NCBI GenBank assembly: GCA_024235855.1
Contig: JACKLN010000008.1
Coordinates: 186,001-250,000 of the forward strand
DNA length: 64,000 nt
Origin: Burkholderiaceae bacterium
GTDB taxonomy: Bacteria; Pseudomonadota; Gammaproteobacteria; Burkholderiales; Burkholderiaceae_C
Direction: 5' to 3'
Shown: piece after piece, positions 52,236 to 62,069 of the stretch
How positions within the stretch are numbered: position 1 is the first letter of the stretch
Layout: the number at the start of each line of letters is the position of its first letter
The notes under the pieces: generated by a model
The model's input: the letters and a program-made list of their open reading frames with translations, nothing else
What the model was told of the DNA's origin: nothing
Databases searched by the model: none
Translations under genes and position numbers: made by a program

Positions 52236-53372
52236 ATGGACACCCTGATCGTCGGCGCCGGATTCGCAGGTGCCACCACCGCCCGTCTGCTGGCCGAAGC
52301 GGGCGAGCGTGTGCTCGTGATCGACAAGCGCCCCCACATCGCCGGCAATGCGCATGACCGTCGCGACGCCGCCGGTCTGCTGGTCCACTCCTACGGGCCG
52401 CACATCTTCCACACCAACAGCGAGAAGGTGTTCGCCTTCCTGTCCCGGTTCACGGCCTGGCGGCCCTACGAACACCGGGTTCTGGCCGTGCCCGACGCGC
52501 GTACAGGCCGGGCGTATCCGATGCCGATCAACCGCACGACGATCAACCGCCTCTACGGCCTGAACCTCGACGAGGCGGGCACGGCCGACTTCCTGGAGCG
52601 TGTGCGCGAGCCGCGTTCGACGATCCGCACCAGCGAGGACGTGGTGCTGAACTCGGTGGGCCGCGATCTGTGCGAGAAGTTCTTCCGCGGCTACACGCGC
52701 AAGCAGTGGGGGCTGGACCTGTCTGAGCTGGCCGGTGGCGTGGCTGCGCGCATTCCCACCCGGACCAACGACGACGACCGCTACTTCACCGACCGCTTCC
52801 AGGCCATGCCGGACGAGGGCTACACGCGGCTGTTCGAGCGCCTGCTGGACCACCCGGGCATCACCGTGCAAACCGCCACCGCCTATGAGGAGGTCGGCAC
52901 GCAGGTCGACCGCCGAAGGACGGTGTTCAGCGGCCCGATCGACGCTTACTACGGCCACCGCTACGGCCGATTGCCCTACCGCAGCCTGCGCTTCGAGCAC
53001 GAGCACCTGGCGAGGTGCGAGCAGTATCAGCCGGTGGGCACGGTCAACTACCCGAACGACCACGCCTACACGCGCATCACCGAGTTCAAGCACCTCACCG
53101 GGGAGTCGCACCACGGCACCTCGATCGTGCGCGAGTACCCCACCACCGAAGGCGAGCCCTACTACCCGATCCCGAACCCCGCCAACGAGGCCCTGTTCAA
53201 ACGCTACCAGGCGCTGGCAGACGCCGAGACCGAGGTGTTCTTCATCGGCCGCCTGGCGCAGTACCGCTACTACAACATGGATCAGGTGGTGGCGGCCGCG
53301 ATGGCGCTCGCCGAGCGGCTGTCGCCGAACCACTGCCCACGATCCCAGGACGCCGCCGCGGCACTGGCCTGA
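52236..53372 (+). CDS. glf: UDP-galactopyranose mutase
   Basis: 378 residues. An FAD-binding Rossmann motif IVGAGFAGATTARLLAE is at the N-terminus. Conserved active-site phrases GPHIFHTNSEKVF, GYTRKQWG and YYPIPNPANEALFKRY are present. The enzyme interconverts UDP-galactopyranose and UDP-galactofuranose for O-antigen or capsule. An AGGAG ribosome-binding site lies 9 nt before the ATG at 52236. It is divergent from flhD and is followed 44 bp later by the TPR-HAD gene. Confidence 0.96.
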   Translation: MDTLIVGAGFAGATTARLLAEAGERVLVIDKRPHIAGNAHDRRDAAGLLVHSYGPHIFHTNSEKVFAFLSRFTAWRPYEHRVLAVPDARTGRAYPMPINRTTINRLYGLNLDEAGTADFLERVREPRSTIRTSEDVVLNSVGRDLCEKFFRGYTRKQWGLDLSELAGGVAARIPTRTNDDDRYFTDRFQAMPDEGYTRLFERLLDHPGITVQTATAYEEVGTQVDRRRTVFSGPIDAYYGHRYGRLPYRSLRFEHEHLARCEQYQPVGTVNYPNDHAYTRITEFKHLTGESHHGTSIVREYPTTEGEPYYPIPNPANEALFKRYQALADAETEVFFIGRLAQYRYYNMDQVVAAAMALAERLSPNHCPRSQDAAAALA

Positions 53373-53416
53373 CGCCCCGCCCGCCATTCCACCCCTTCCA
53401 TCCGCGAGACCCCCCC

Positions 53417-56410
53417 ATGACCCCCACCAGTGCCGTCGACCGTGCCGTCAGCGAAGTGCGCCAGGCTGCCTTCGAGATCAGTGCCACCGACCAGCGGCAG
53501 GCCTATCTGATGCTGCGCGAAGCGCTCAAGCTGCAGCCCGGCCACCCTGACCTGCTGGGCGACCTGGCGGTGCTGCACCTGCAGGCCGGCCGCATGGACG
53601 CCTGCATCGAGGCCGCCGGTGAGGCACTGGCCGCCCGCCCCGACCACGACGACAGCGCCTACGCGATGGCGCTCGCGCTGGAAGCCAGTGGCCGCCTCGA
53701 TGCGGCGCGCGCGTGCTACCGCGAACTGGTGCACGGCGAACGCGCGGCACGCTTCGCGGCCGCACAGCCGGACCTGGCCGAACAGTGCCGGGCCAAGCTG
53801 GCACAACTGGAAGCCATGGCACCGACCGCCGCGGTGTCGGCCGCCCCACCTGCACAGGCACCTGCCACGCCCAGCCCCGTGGCGAACCTGCCGGTGGCCA
53901 CCGCCCCGGCGCCCCCCATCGCACCCGCGCACAAGAGCATCGACGTTGCCGCCGACCGCGCGCCATCGGGCGACGACGAAGAGGTCTTCACGCCGCGGGT
54001 CGTGCGGGCTGCCGGCCTGGGCACGCTGCTGCGGGAGACACGCGGCATCCGCGCACTCACGCTGGACTGCTTCGACACCATCCTGTGGCGTCACACACCG
54101 CACCCGACCGACGTGTTCCACGACATGCAGCAGCGTCCGGCGTTCCGGACCGCCGGCATCGACGCCGCCCTGCGCCAGAAGGCCGAGCTGTATGCGCGTC
54201 AGCTGCAGCGGGTGCGCACCGGCCGGACCGAGGTGTCGCTGGAGCAGATCTATCAGGCTGCCCGCCCGGGCATCGACGACACCCTGGTCCGCTGGCTCGC
54301 CGAGGACGAACTCGCCGCCGAGATGGCCGCCTGCCACGCCCACCCGGGGGCCGTGCAGCTGCTGCGCGATGCGCGCGCCCGCGGCCTGCCGGTCACTATC
54401 GTCAGCGACACCTACCTCGACGAGTCCCGGCTGCGCCGGCTGCTGGCACACGCCCTGCCCAGCGATGCCTACGAGGCCATCGGTGCCGTCGTGTGCTCGT
54501 GCGACCATGGGGTGTGCAAGTCCCAGGGGTTGTTCAAGATCGCCAAGCTGCCCATGCCGGCCAATGCGTCGGCCATGCTGCACGTGGGGGACAACAAGGA
54601 TGCCGACGTGCAGGCCCCGCGTGCCCTGGGCATCTCCGCCACCCAGCTGTTGCACGACGGTACCGACAGTGCTCAGCGCCGGGCGATGAGCGCCGCGGCC
54701 GCATGCCTGCTGGACCCGTCGGCACGCGACTCGCGGATGCTGTGCGCACCCTACCGCGCCGTGCACGCCACCTTCGGCCAGGACAACGCCCTGCCCGCCA
54801 CCACCATCGGCCACGGCGCACTCGGGCCGATGATGCACGCCTTCGTGCGCTGGATCGAAGAAGAGGCCGAGCGCCTCGCGGCCACCCACCCCCGGGTCAA
54901 GCTGCTCTTCCTGATGCGCGATGCCCACCTGCCATTGCTGGCCTACCGGGAACTCGGTGGACGCTTCCCCAGCCATTCGGCCCACATCAGCCGCTTCAGC
55001 GCCTACGCCGCCTCGTTCCGACGCCAGGAGCATGTCGACCACTACCTGGCGCACTTCGCGAACAACCTGACGCCGGAGATGATCGCGCGCCAGCTGCTGC
55101 TGTCGCCCGAACGCACGGCACGCCTGCTGGAAGACGCCGAGAAGGCCGCACAGCCGCGCCAGGCCTTCCTCAGCGCGGTCCGGCAGCCCGAGGTCATGGC
55201 CGAGATCGCCACCGCGTCCGCTGCTTACCGGGCGCGCCTGCGCCACTACCTGCAACGCCAGGCAGACCTGATGCCCGGAGACACCGTGATGCTGGTCGAC
55301 CTGGGGTACGCGGGCACCATCCAGCGTGTGCTAGGCCCGGTGATGGCCGGTCAGTGGGGCAACGAGGTCTTCGGCCGCTACCTGCTGGCGGTGGGGTCGA
55401 CCGACGATCGCCACCGCGGTCTGCTGGACCGCAGCTGGCTGGACGACCGCGCCTTGTCCACCCTGCAGCCCTACGTGGGCCTGCTGGAGACCCTGTCTGC
55501 CGACGACGGAGCCAGCGCCGTGGGCTACGACGAGGACGGGCAGCCCCAGTTCGACGCGCGTCAGGTCGAGGACGTGCAGCACCGTCTGGTGGCCGCCATC
55601 CAGGCCGAGTGCCTGCGCTTCGTGCGTGAGGCCGAGGCGCACTTCCACGCTGGCGGGCGCACACCGCACACGCACCACCTGCGCGACGAGGCCCTGGGTG
55701 GCCTGGGCCGGCTGCTGTTCCTGCCCAGCGAGCAGGAACTCGTCCACCTCGGCCAGTTCAAGCTGGAGATCAACCTCGGCAGCGGCATCGCCCGGCCACT
55801 GTTCGACATCGAAGCCGGCCTGGACGGGCTGCGGCGGCACGGCATGTTCTATGTCGGCCTGGCGCAGAACGGCGCGCGCATGGCGGTACCGGCAGAGCTA
55901 CGTGCCGCCGGCATGGAGATGTCGCTGACCATGCTGGCGCAGGCGCGCTTCGGCGTAGAGGCAACGCGCCAGGACTGGACGATGAGGCGCCTGCCCGTGC
56001 CGCTGCTGGTGGCGCGAGACGGCGGCACGCCGGCGGAACTGCAGCTCGACGCCCTGGCCACCCACGACGGCTACTTCTCCGTGCTGGTTCCGCTGCCGAC
56101 CACACCCACCGACGTGGCGCTGCCTTTCGGCCGCGACCACGCCTGGCTGCAGTTGCACAGCGCGACGATGGTGCCCGTCAGCGAAGGCCGGGCGATGGAA
56201 CGCCACGAGGCGGACGCAATGCACCTTCTCGTGGCCGACGGCGTCGTGAGCCATGGTGCCGGGCTGCTGCACTTCGAACACGAGAACGCGATGCTGATGT
56301 TCCCCAGCGAGTCGTTCACGCACGAGGGCCGCATGGCGATCCGCCTGACCTTCCGCCCGGTCACGTCGCGCACGGAGGCCGTGCAGGCCGCCGCAGCGGC
56401 TGGTTCCTAG
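53417..56410 (+). CDS. TPR-HAD fusion protein (COG5610-like), probable glycan-biosynthesis protein
   Basis: 997 residues. Two or three TPR units lie at about 20-130, an Ala/Pro-rich linker at about 135-185, and a HAD-type hydrolase domain at about 200-430, with TLDCFDTILWRH (Asp nucleophile site D-x-F-D-T), TIVSDTYLDE and HVGDNKDADV. The last about 550 residues are a C-terminal part without a known fold, opening with LLFLMRDAHLPLLAY. HAD proteins of the COG5610 type occur in polysaccharide and LPS clusters. Its position after glf supports a role in surface-glycan synthesis; no enzymatic activity can be assigned with certainty. No signal peptide or membrane segment is seen. Confidence 0.82.
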   Translation: MTPTSAVDRAVSEVRQAAFEISATDQRQAYLMLREALKLQPGHPDLLGDLAVLHLQAGRMDACIEAAGEALAARPDHDDSAYAMALALEASGRLDAARACYRELVHGERAARFAAAQPDLAEQCRAKLAQLEAMAPTAAVSAAPPAQAPATPSPVANLPVATAPAPPIAPAHKSIDVAADRAPSGDDEEVFTPRVVRAAGLGTLLRETRGIRALTLDCFDTILWRHTPHPTDVFHDMQQRPAFRTAGIDAALRQKAELYARQLQRVRTGRTEVSLEQIYQAARPGIDDTLVRWLAEDELAAEMAACHAHPGAVQLLRDARARGLPVTIVSDTYLDESRLRRLLAHALPSDAYEAIGAVVCSCDHGVCKSQGLFKIAKLPMPANASAMLHVGDNKDADVQAPRALGISATQLLHDGTDSAQRRAMSAAAACLLDPSARDSRMLCAPYRAVHATFGQDNALPATTIGHGALGPMMHAFVRWIEEEAERLAATHPRVKLLFLMRDAHLPLLAYRELGGRFPSHSAHISRFSAYAASFRRQEHVDHYLAHFANNLTPEMIARQLLLSPERTARLLEDAEKAAQPRQAFLSAVRQPEVMAEIATASAAYRARLRHYLQRQADLMPGDTVMLVDLGYAGTIQRVLGPVMAGQWGNEVFGRYLLAVGSTDDRHRGLLDRSWLDDRALSTLQPYVGLLETLSADDGASAVGYDEDGQPQFDARQVEDVQHRLVAAIQAECLRFVREAEAHFHAGGRTPHTHHLRDEALGGLGRLLFLPSEQELVHLGQFKLEINLGSGIARPLFDIEAGLDGLRRHGMFYVGLAQNGARMAVPAELRAAGMEMSLTMLAQARFGVEATRQDWTMRRLPVPLLVARDGGTPAELQLDALATHDGYFSVLVPLPTTPTDVALPFGRDHAWLQLHSATMVPVSEGRAMERHEADAMHLLVADGVVSHGAGLLHFEHENAMLMFPSESFTHEGRMAIRLTFRPVTSRTEAVQAAAAAGS

Positions 56411-56596
56411 CGCCTGGATCACATCGCGCGCACCCGAGCGCCTCGGGGCGTGCCGACAGGCGCGTCATGAGACGCGCCGCCGTGACGCCTTGCACACAAA
56501 CGGGCACCAGCCCCTCCTCAAGGCAGGAAGGGGACGGCCGAGAGAACGGAGCAGTCCGCGGGAACGTCCCCCGGCGCAGCAGCCGGAGGCCCGCCC

Positions 56597-59488
56597 ATGA
56601 CCCTCGCCCGTTTCCTGCGTGCCGCCCTGACGGTGGCCGCCATGGGCATGGCCCTGCATGTGGTGGCGGCGCCCTCGGGTGCCCGTATCAGCGCCACCGT
56701 GGCCGAGCGTGCCCAGCGCGGCCAGCCGGTGGACGTGATGATCGTGCTCGACGATACGCTGGAGCAGCGGCAACTGCGCAGCAGCGTCGGGCCGCTGGCA
56801 CTGCATCGCCGTCTGGGACGGGACGAACATGCCCGTGTCGTGCGCGCGCGCCGGGCACTGCTGGGGGCGTTGAAGGTCGACGTCCTGGCGGCCGCCGCGG
56901 AACCCGATGTGGAAGTGCTGCGCGACTACGACCAGTTGCCGGTGATGCATGCACGCGTCCGGTCGGCGCGTGCGCTGGAAAACCTGCGCCGGCAGGGTCG
57001 GATCCGGTCCATCGACGCCGTCGTGGCTGTCCGGCCGGCGCTGACGGAAAGCCTGGCGCGCATCCAGCAGCCCGCGGCCTTGGCTGCGGGTCATGTCGGT
57101 GCCGGTACCACCGTGGCCGTGCTCGACACGGGCGTGGACTATGCGCGGGCGGCCTTCGGGTCCTGCAGCAGCCCTGGCGGCTCCTGCAAGGTGGCCGTGG
57201 CCTTGGACTTCGCGACGCCCGACGGTGCGCGCGACACCGGCAGCTTCCACGGCACCAACGTTGCCGGCATCGTGCTCGGGGTGGCGCCAGGCGCCCGCGT
57301 GGCCGCGCTCGACGTGTTCGAGGCTGACGGTCTGGCCTACAGCAACGTCATCATCAATGCCATCAACTGGTGCATCGCCAACAAGGCCACCTACAACATC
57401 GCCGCCATCAACATGAGCCTGGGCGGCGGTCGCCACTTCGCGGCGCTGGCACCCACCGATGCCTGGGGAACGGCGATCGCCAACGCCGTGGCGGCCGGCA
57501 TCGTCGTCGTCGCCGCCACCGGCAACAACGGCTACAGCGATTCGATCAGCGCGCCGGCCGCCTATGCCAACGTGGTGTCCGTGGGCGCCACCCATGACGC
57601 GGGCGGGTCGACGGACCAGGTGACGAGCTTCTCCAACAGCGCCCCCTTCATGACGATGCTGGCACCGGGGTCCATGATCTCGGCCGCCGGCATCACGATG
57701 CAGGGCACCTCGCAGGCCACGCCCCACGTGGCCGGCGCCGCGGCGGTGCTGCGGGCCAGCTACCCGAACGACACCGTGTCGGCACTGGTCACCAAGCTCA
57801 AGCTCGGCGCCACGGTGACCGACGGCCGCAACGGTGTGTCCAAGCCGCTGCTGGATCTTCAGGCGTCTTTGGCCATCCCACCGGAGACCTACCGCATCAC
57901 CATCAGCCGAGGAGGCAAGGGCAGTGGAACGGTCACCGGCAACGCCGGCAACCTGAACTGTGGCTCGACCTGCAGTGCGGACATCACCAATGGCGCCAGC
58001 GTGACCCTCAAGGCGTTGCATGGCGCCGGCTCGCAGTTCGTGGGCTGGTCCGGCGCCTGCACTGGCGGAGAGATCGGCTGCACGGTGCCGATGACCGCGG
58101 CGCGCAGCGTGACGGCCACCTTCGCAGCCTCCACCGCCGAGGACTTCCTGGGCGGCGGCGCGCTGCCCCCAGGCTGGGCCACCGCCAGCGGCGCGTCCGC
58201 CGGCTGGGCGCCGACGAGCAGCGGCCCCTACGTGGGCACGCACGCCCTGAAGGCGGCCACCGTGGGGCATGGCCAGGTCGCAGGCATCAGCGTCGGCGGC
58301 AGCTTCCGTGCGGGCGACATCAGCTTCGCGCGCAGGGTGTCGTCGGAGGCCGGGCAGGACCAGCTGCAGTTCTTCATCGACGGGCAGTTGCAGGACAGCT
58401 GGTCGGGCGAGGTGCCGTGGGGCATGGTGCACTTCCCGATCTCGGCGGGCCAGCACACGCTGACCTGGCGGTACACCAAGAACGGCAGCGGCAGCGCCGG
58501 GGCCGACAGCGCCTGGATCGACTCCGTGAACCTGCCCTGGGCCGCGACCAGCGCCCGCGAGGCGCGTCACGACTTCAATGGCGACGGCCGCGCGGACATC
58601 CTCTGGCGCCACGACGTCAGCGGCGCAGTGACGCTATGGCACATGGACGGCGCCACCCGGCTGAGCGGTTCCGGCCGGCTGCCCAACCCCTCCGACAAGA
58701 ACTGGCGCGTCGCCGGAACCGGCGACTTCGACGGCGACGGCCGGGCCGACATCCTCTGGCGGCACGGACTCCATGGCGGCAACTCCGTGTGGTTCATGGA
58801 CGGGCTCGTGCGCACCAGCATCGGCAAGCCGCCCACCATCGCCGACGTCCAATGGGAGGTCGTCGGCGTGGCCGACTTCGACGGCGACGGCAAGGACGAT
58901 GTGCAATGGCGACACCGGACGAGCCGCCGGAACCTGATCTGGTTGATGGACGGCGCCACGAGGCGATCGTCGACGGAATTGCCCAATCCGTCGGACCCCA
59001 ACTGGCAGATGGTCGGCGCCCGGGACTTCGACGGCGATGGCAAGGCCGATCTTTTGCTACGCAACGGCGCCAACGGGGCCACCGTGCTGTGGACGATGGA
59101 TGGTGCCGTGCGCACCGCGACGGCACGGTTGCCGGACCTGACCGACCTCAACTGGCGCGTGGCCGGCACCGGCGACCTCGACGGCGACGGCAAGTCCGAC
59201 ATCGTCTGGCGCAACGGCAGCACCCGGGCGGTGATGGTCTGGCTCATGAACGGAGCGGTCCGGCTGGCGTCGGCGACCGTGGGCACACCATCGGACGCAG
59301 GCTGGCGGGTGGCTGCCGTGGCCGATCTCAATGCAGACGGCAAGGCCGACATCCTGCTCCGTCATGCCAGCACGGGCGCGCTGTCGGCATGGACCATGAA
59401 CGGCACCTCCCGCACCGGCGTGGGCCAGCCCCCGGGCATGGGCGACCTGGGCTGGAAGACGGTGGCGCCGCGTGCCTACCCCAACTGA
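56597..59488 (+). CDS. Secreted S8 subtilase with InlB-like and six VCBS/FG-GAP repeats
   Basis: 963 residues. A signal peptide ends at about HVVAA (residue 25), followed by an I9-like propeptide. The catalytic domain holds Asp177 in AVLDTGVDY, His218 in FHGTNVAG, Asn310 in ATGNNG and Ser372 in QGTSQATPHVAG, so it should be active. A Cys-containing bacterial repeat domain (about 430-515) is followed by a jelly-roll-like segment. Six tandem repeats of about 50 residues (from about 655), each opening with DFDGDGKADILWRH-like calcium-binding loops, complete the protein. A GGAGG ribosome-binding site lies 7 nt before the start. It is probably exported to the surface or medium. Its 3' end overlaps the convergent DUF1796 gene by 13 bp. 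Confidence 0.94.
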   Translation: MTLARFLRAALTVAAMGMALHVVAAPSGARISATVAERAQRGQPVDVMIVLDDTLEQRQLRSSVGPLALHRRLGRDEHARVVRARRALLGALKVDVLAAAAEPDVEVLRDYDQLPVMHARVRSARALENLRRQGRIRSIDAVVAVRPALTESLARIQQPAALAAGHVGAGTTVAVLDTGVDYARAAFGSCSSPGGSCKVAVALDFATPDGARDTGSFHGTNVAGIVLGVAPGARVAALDVFEADGLAYSNVIINAINWCIANKATYNIAAINMSLGGGRHFAALAPTDAWGTAIANAVAAGIVVVAATGNNGYSDSISAPAAYANVVSVGATHDAGGSTDQVTSFSNSAPFMTMLAPGSMISAAGITMQGTSQATPHVAGAAAVLRASYPNDTVSALVTKLKLGATVTDGRNGVSKPLLDLQASLAIPPETYRITISRGGKGSGTVTGNAGNLNCGSTCSADITNGASVTLKALHGAGSQFVGWSGACTGGEIGCTVPMTAARSVTATFAASTAEDFLGGGALPPGWATASGASAGWAPTSSGPYVGTHALKAATVGHGQVAGISVGGSFRAGDISFARRVSSEAGQDQLQFFIDGQLQDSWSGEVPWGMVHFPISAGQHTLTWRYTKNGSGSAGADSAWIDSVNLPWAATSAREARHDFNGDGRADILWRHDVSGAVTLWHMDGATRLSGSGRLPNPSDKNWRVAGTGDFDGDGRADILWRHGLHGGNSVWFMDGLVRTSIGKPPTIADVQWEVVGVADFDGDGKDDVQWRHRTSRRNLIWLMDGATRRSSTELPNPSDPNWQMVGARDFDGDGKADLLLRNGANGATVLWTMDGAVRTATARLPDLTDLNWRVAGTGDLDGDGKSDIVWRNGSTRAVMVWLMNGAVRLASATVGTPSDAGWRVAAVADLNADGKADILLRHASTGALSAWTMNGTSRTGVGQPPGMGDLGWKTVAPRAYPN

Positions 59489-60309
59489 ACCGCAGGGTTA
59501 GGCGCGACCCACGACGGCGGCGGGCCGAACACCCCGAACAGCTCCCGCATCACGGCGTCGTCGTCCTGATCGACGTACTTGACGCCGTCGTTGCGCCCCT
59601 GCGCCTCGAACGCCAGCGTGAACGTGTCGCGGTCGACCGGGCCGACCTGCAGACTCTGAGTCCCCTGCGTGCGGTGATCGATGAAGACGAAGCGGGCGGC
59701 CTGGTTCTTGGCCTGGATCAGCCGTCGCACCGCGGCATAGCTTTCGGCAGTCTGCTGCAGCGGCAGCGCGTGCTGGTGCTTGAACCCGTTGGCCCACCCG
59801 AGCCGCTTGCCAGGCTCATTGATGAGCTGGCAGACGAACACCACCGGGATCCCAGGGCTCAGCAGTGCCCGGAAACGCCCGACACAGCGCACGTAGTACG
59901 CGTGGTCCGCTTCGGTACTCAGCGGCGAACGATGGTTGAACATCGACGCGTGGTACGCCAGATGGCCGGCAGCCGAGCCGTCGCGGATGGGCACCATCTG
60001 CGAGCGGTCGAGGAAGGTGGTGAAGTCGTCCTCCAGGCACGCCGCCACGATGCTGGCGGCGCTGAAGATCCAGTCGAACGGCCCGGAGAAGGCCTTGGCG
60101 CCAACCTGCGACAGGTACCACGCGACATTGCAGTTCTGGCCCAGCGAGACCGCCTGCCAGGGCCGCGCCCCCAGCCATGCTTTCAACCGACGCCTGGCGT
60201 CTGCCAGGTCTGCCGCGATCGGTGGCCGAACCCGTAACGGCGCCTCCGGGCGGCACACCGGGGGTTGCGCCACCCCGTTCAGCGCTGATGCCGGCGTCTG
60301 CGCCATCAT
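59476..60309 (-). CDS. DUF1796-family putative papain-like cysteine peptidase
   Basis: 277 residues. The signature is SLGQNCNVAWYLSQVG followed by FSGPFDWIFS, as in DUF1796 putative cysteine peptidases, with a Cys candidate nucleophile at about residue 59. A later FVFIDHRTQG may hold the partner residue. No signal peptide is seen. Family members often sit in polysaccharide clusters but their function is not established. Its start overlaps the preceding glycosyltransferase-like gene stop, so they are coupled. ATG at 60306 is an equal alternative. Confidence 0.85.
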   Translation of the reverse strand: MMAQTPASALNGVAQPPVCRPEAPLRVRPPIAADLADARRRLKAWLGARPWQAVSLGQNCNVAWYLSQVGAKAFSGPFDWIFSAASIVAACLEDDFTTFLDRSQMVPIRDGSAAGHLAYHASMFNHRSPLSTEADHAYYVRCVGRFRALLSPGIPVVFVCQLINEPGKRLGWANGFKHQHALPLQQTAESYAAVRRLIQAKNQAARFVFIDHRTQGTQSLQVGPVDRDTFTLAFEAQGRNDGVKYVDQDDDAVMRELFGVFGPPPSWVAPNPAVQLG

Positions 60310-62069
60310 CGCAACGGCTGCCAGCGCCGTTCGGACGCGTCGCGCGGCGATCCGACCGGACGTACAGCACTGGATCGCAGATCGCGCACGCGCTGATCCA
60401 GCGGAAAGCGGCTCGCCAGCACGCTGGCCAGGTCATGCGCCAGGGAGGTCTCACCAAGCGCCAGCATCAGTTCGGCCACGACGAGCGATGGCAACAGTGG
60501 CTGGGTGGTCGCATCGCGCCTGAGCAGCGCCGCGTCGATCTCGACCTGACCCCGCAGCCCCATCGCCTGGCACCGGCGCTGGAACGACGCCCGCTCGGCC
60601 GCGTCCAACGGCCGCTCGGGTGGCGTGGCGGCCAACGCGCGCTCCAGCTGCAGCAGCGGATCGCCACCCTCGGCGTCCACGGTCTCGGCGAAGGGCCGCG
60701 ACAGCGACGCGGCCACCGCCGGTAACTCATCACCCGTGTGCTCGACCGGTGGCGTCCAACGGGCCCGGAACTCGGACAGGCGCGTCTGGATGTCCGCATC
60801 GCGCGGCCTGGCCAGGCCGGCCAGGTGCCCGGCCCAACGCGCTGCACTGGCGTCCACCGCTCCCGGCGCGACGTCCAGGAGCAGATGTTCGAACAGGAAG
60901 GCAATATCGACGCAGAGCCGCTCACGCCGGGCGGGCCAGTGCTCCAGCGCGATGAGCGCATCGACGAAGGCGGCCGTGTCCGCATAGTCGCCCACCATTG
61001 GCACCAGACCGTCCCCATGCAGGACGCTTCGCGAAAGCAGCCCGAAGGGCTTGTCCAGGAACACGGCATCGAACTGCAGGGTGGCGATGGTGAACAGGCA
61101 GACGTCAGCGGCATCGAGCACGCTGCTCACGTTGGCCTTCACGGGAATCACCCGTGGATCGGTGCGGAGCCTCAGAAGGCGGCCGTTGTCGTGGTTGAAC
61201 GGGTGCTCCTGCACCAGCAACCAGCAACCGCGTGCCAGCAACTCGTCGGTCACGGCGTCCATGCGCCGCTGCAGCAGTTCCGGCGACAGGTCGTGCAGTG
61301 GGCCTGCCGCGCTGCTGCCGTAGGCAGCGAACGACGGCTCGCCGTGCGTGAACACGGCCACCACGGGCGCATCCGGAGGCACGCCCAGACGCGAGCGCAG
61401 GGCCGCGCCGTCGACCCGCTCTTCAGCGGGGTAGCGGGCCAGGCTGGCTGCCGCGCAGGCACGGTGCGTCAGGTCTTCGAGCAGACCTTCGGCAGGGACG
61501 TAGCGCGCACGTGCCGTGGCGAGCCCGAGGCTCAGGCGGCACTCGCTGAGTAGGCTGTTGTCGACCAGGTCGAACATCAACGTGTTGCGCACCCATCCGC
61601 GTTCGCCCGACCAGAACGGCACGTCCAAGGCTCTGGCACATCCACGCAGGATGCGGGTCACGGGGTTCGCACTCTGCCAACCCATCACCGCCACCGGACG
61701 CACGGCGTCGATCAAGGCGTCGAAGCAGGCGGTGGCCACGCCATGCCCCGCCTCGGCCTCCTCGACGCTGCAACCGTACCAGCGGGCAAGCTCCGACAAG
61801 GTCTCGCCGGACACACCCCCGGGCGCCTTGGCCGATGTCGGGTAGCGCCGGGGGAAGTCCGGCAGCAGGAACGGGATCTCGATGACGTCGACCTCGGGTG
61901 CATCCAGCGGCATGGTGCTGGCCAGCACCAGCCGGTAGCCGAGCGCGGCCAGGTGGCGGTGCAAGGCCATCCAGAACGCGTACACCTGGGGATCGGCCTC
62001 CGGTGGCGTGCAGTTCACGGCCAGCACCACGCCGCGCTGGCCCGAGGCCTTTTGGTGAGGGCCGATCAT
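60306..62069 (-). CDS. Capsule-synthesis-like glycosyltransferase (GT-B fold), tentative
   Basis: 587 residues. An N-terminal strand VVLAVNCTPP and a middle region with VVAVFTHGEPSF, LLVQEHPFNHDNG and DVCLFTIATLQFDAVFLDKPFGLLS resemble the nucleotide-sugar domain of capsule and polyglycerol-phosphate transferases. The last about 150 residues are helical and unrelated. No signal peptide is seen. The exact reaction is unknown. The ATG at 62069 overlaps the stop of the upstream glycosyltransferase (ATGA), which decides the start. Confidence 0.72.
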   Translation of the reverse strand: MIGPHQKASGQRGVVLAVNCTPPEADPQVYAFWMALHRHLAALGYRLVLASTMPLDAPEVDVIEIPFLLPDFPRRYPTSAKAPGGVSGETLSELARWYGCSVEEAEAGHGVATACFDALIDAVRPVAVMGWQSANPVTRILRGCARALDVPFWSGERGWVRNTLMFDLVDNSLLSECRLSLGLATARARYVPAEGLLEDLTHRACAAASLARYPAEERVDGAALRSRLGVPPDAPVVAVFTHGEPSFAAYGSSAAGPLHDLSPELLQRRMDAVTDELLARGCWLLVQEHPFNHDNGRLLRLRTDPRVIPVKANVSSVLDAADVCLFTIATLQFDAVFLDKPFGLLSRSVLHGDGLVPMVGDYADTAAFVDALIALEHWPARRERLCVDIAFLFEHLLLDVAPGAVDASAARWAGHLAGLARPRDADIQTRLSEFRARWTPPVEHTGDELPAVAASLSRPFAETVDAEGGDPLLQLERALAATPPERPLDAAERASFQRRCQAMGLRGQVEIDAALLRRDATTQPLLPSLVVAELMLALGETSLAHDLASVLASRFPLDQRVRDLRSSAVRPVGSPRDASERRWQPLR

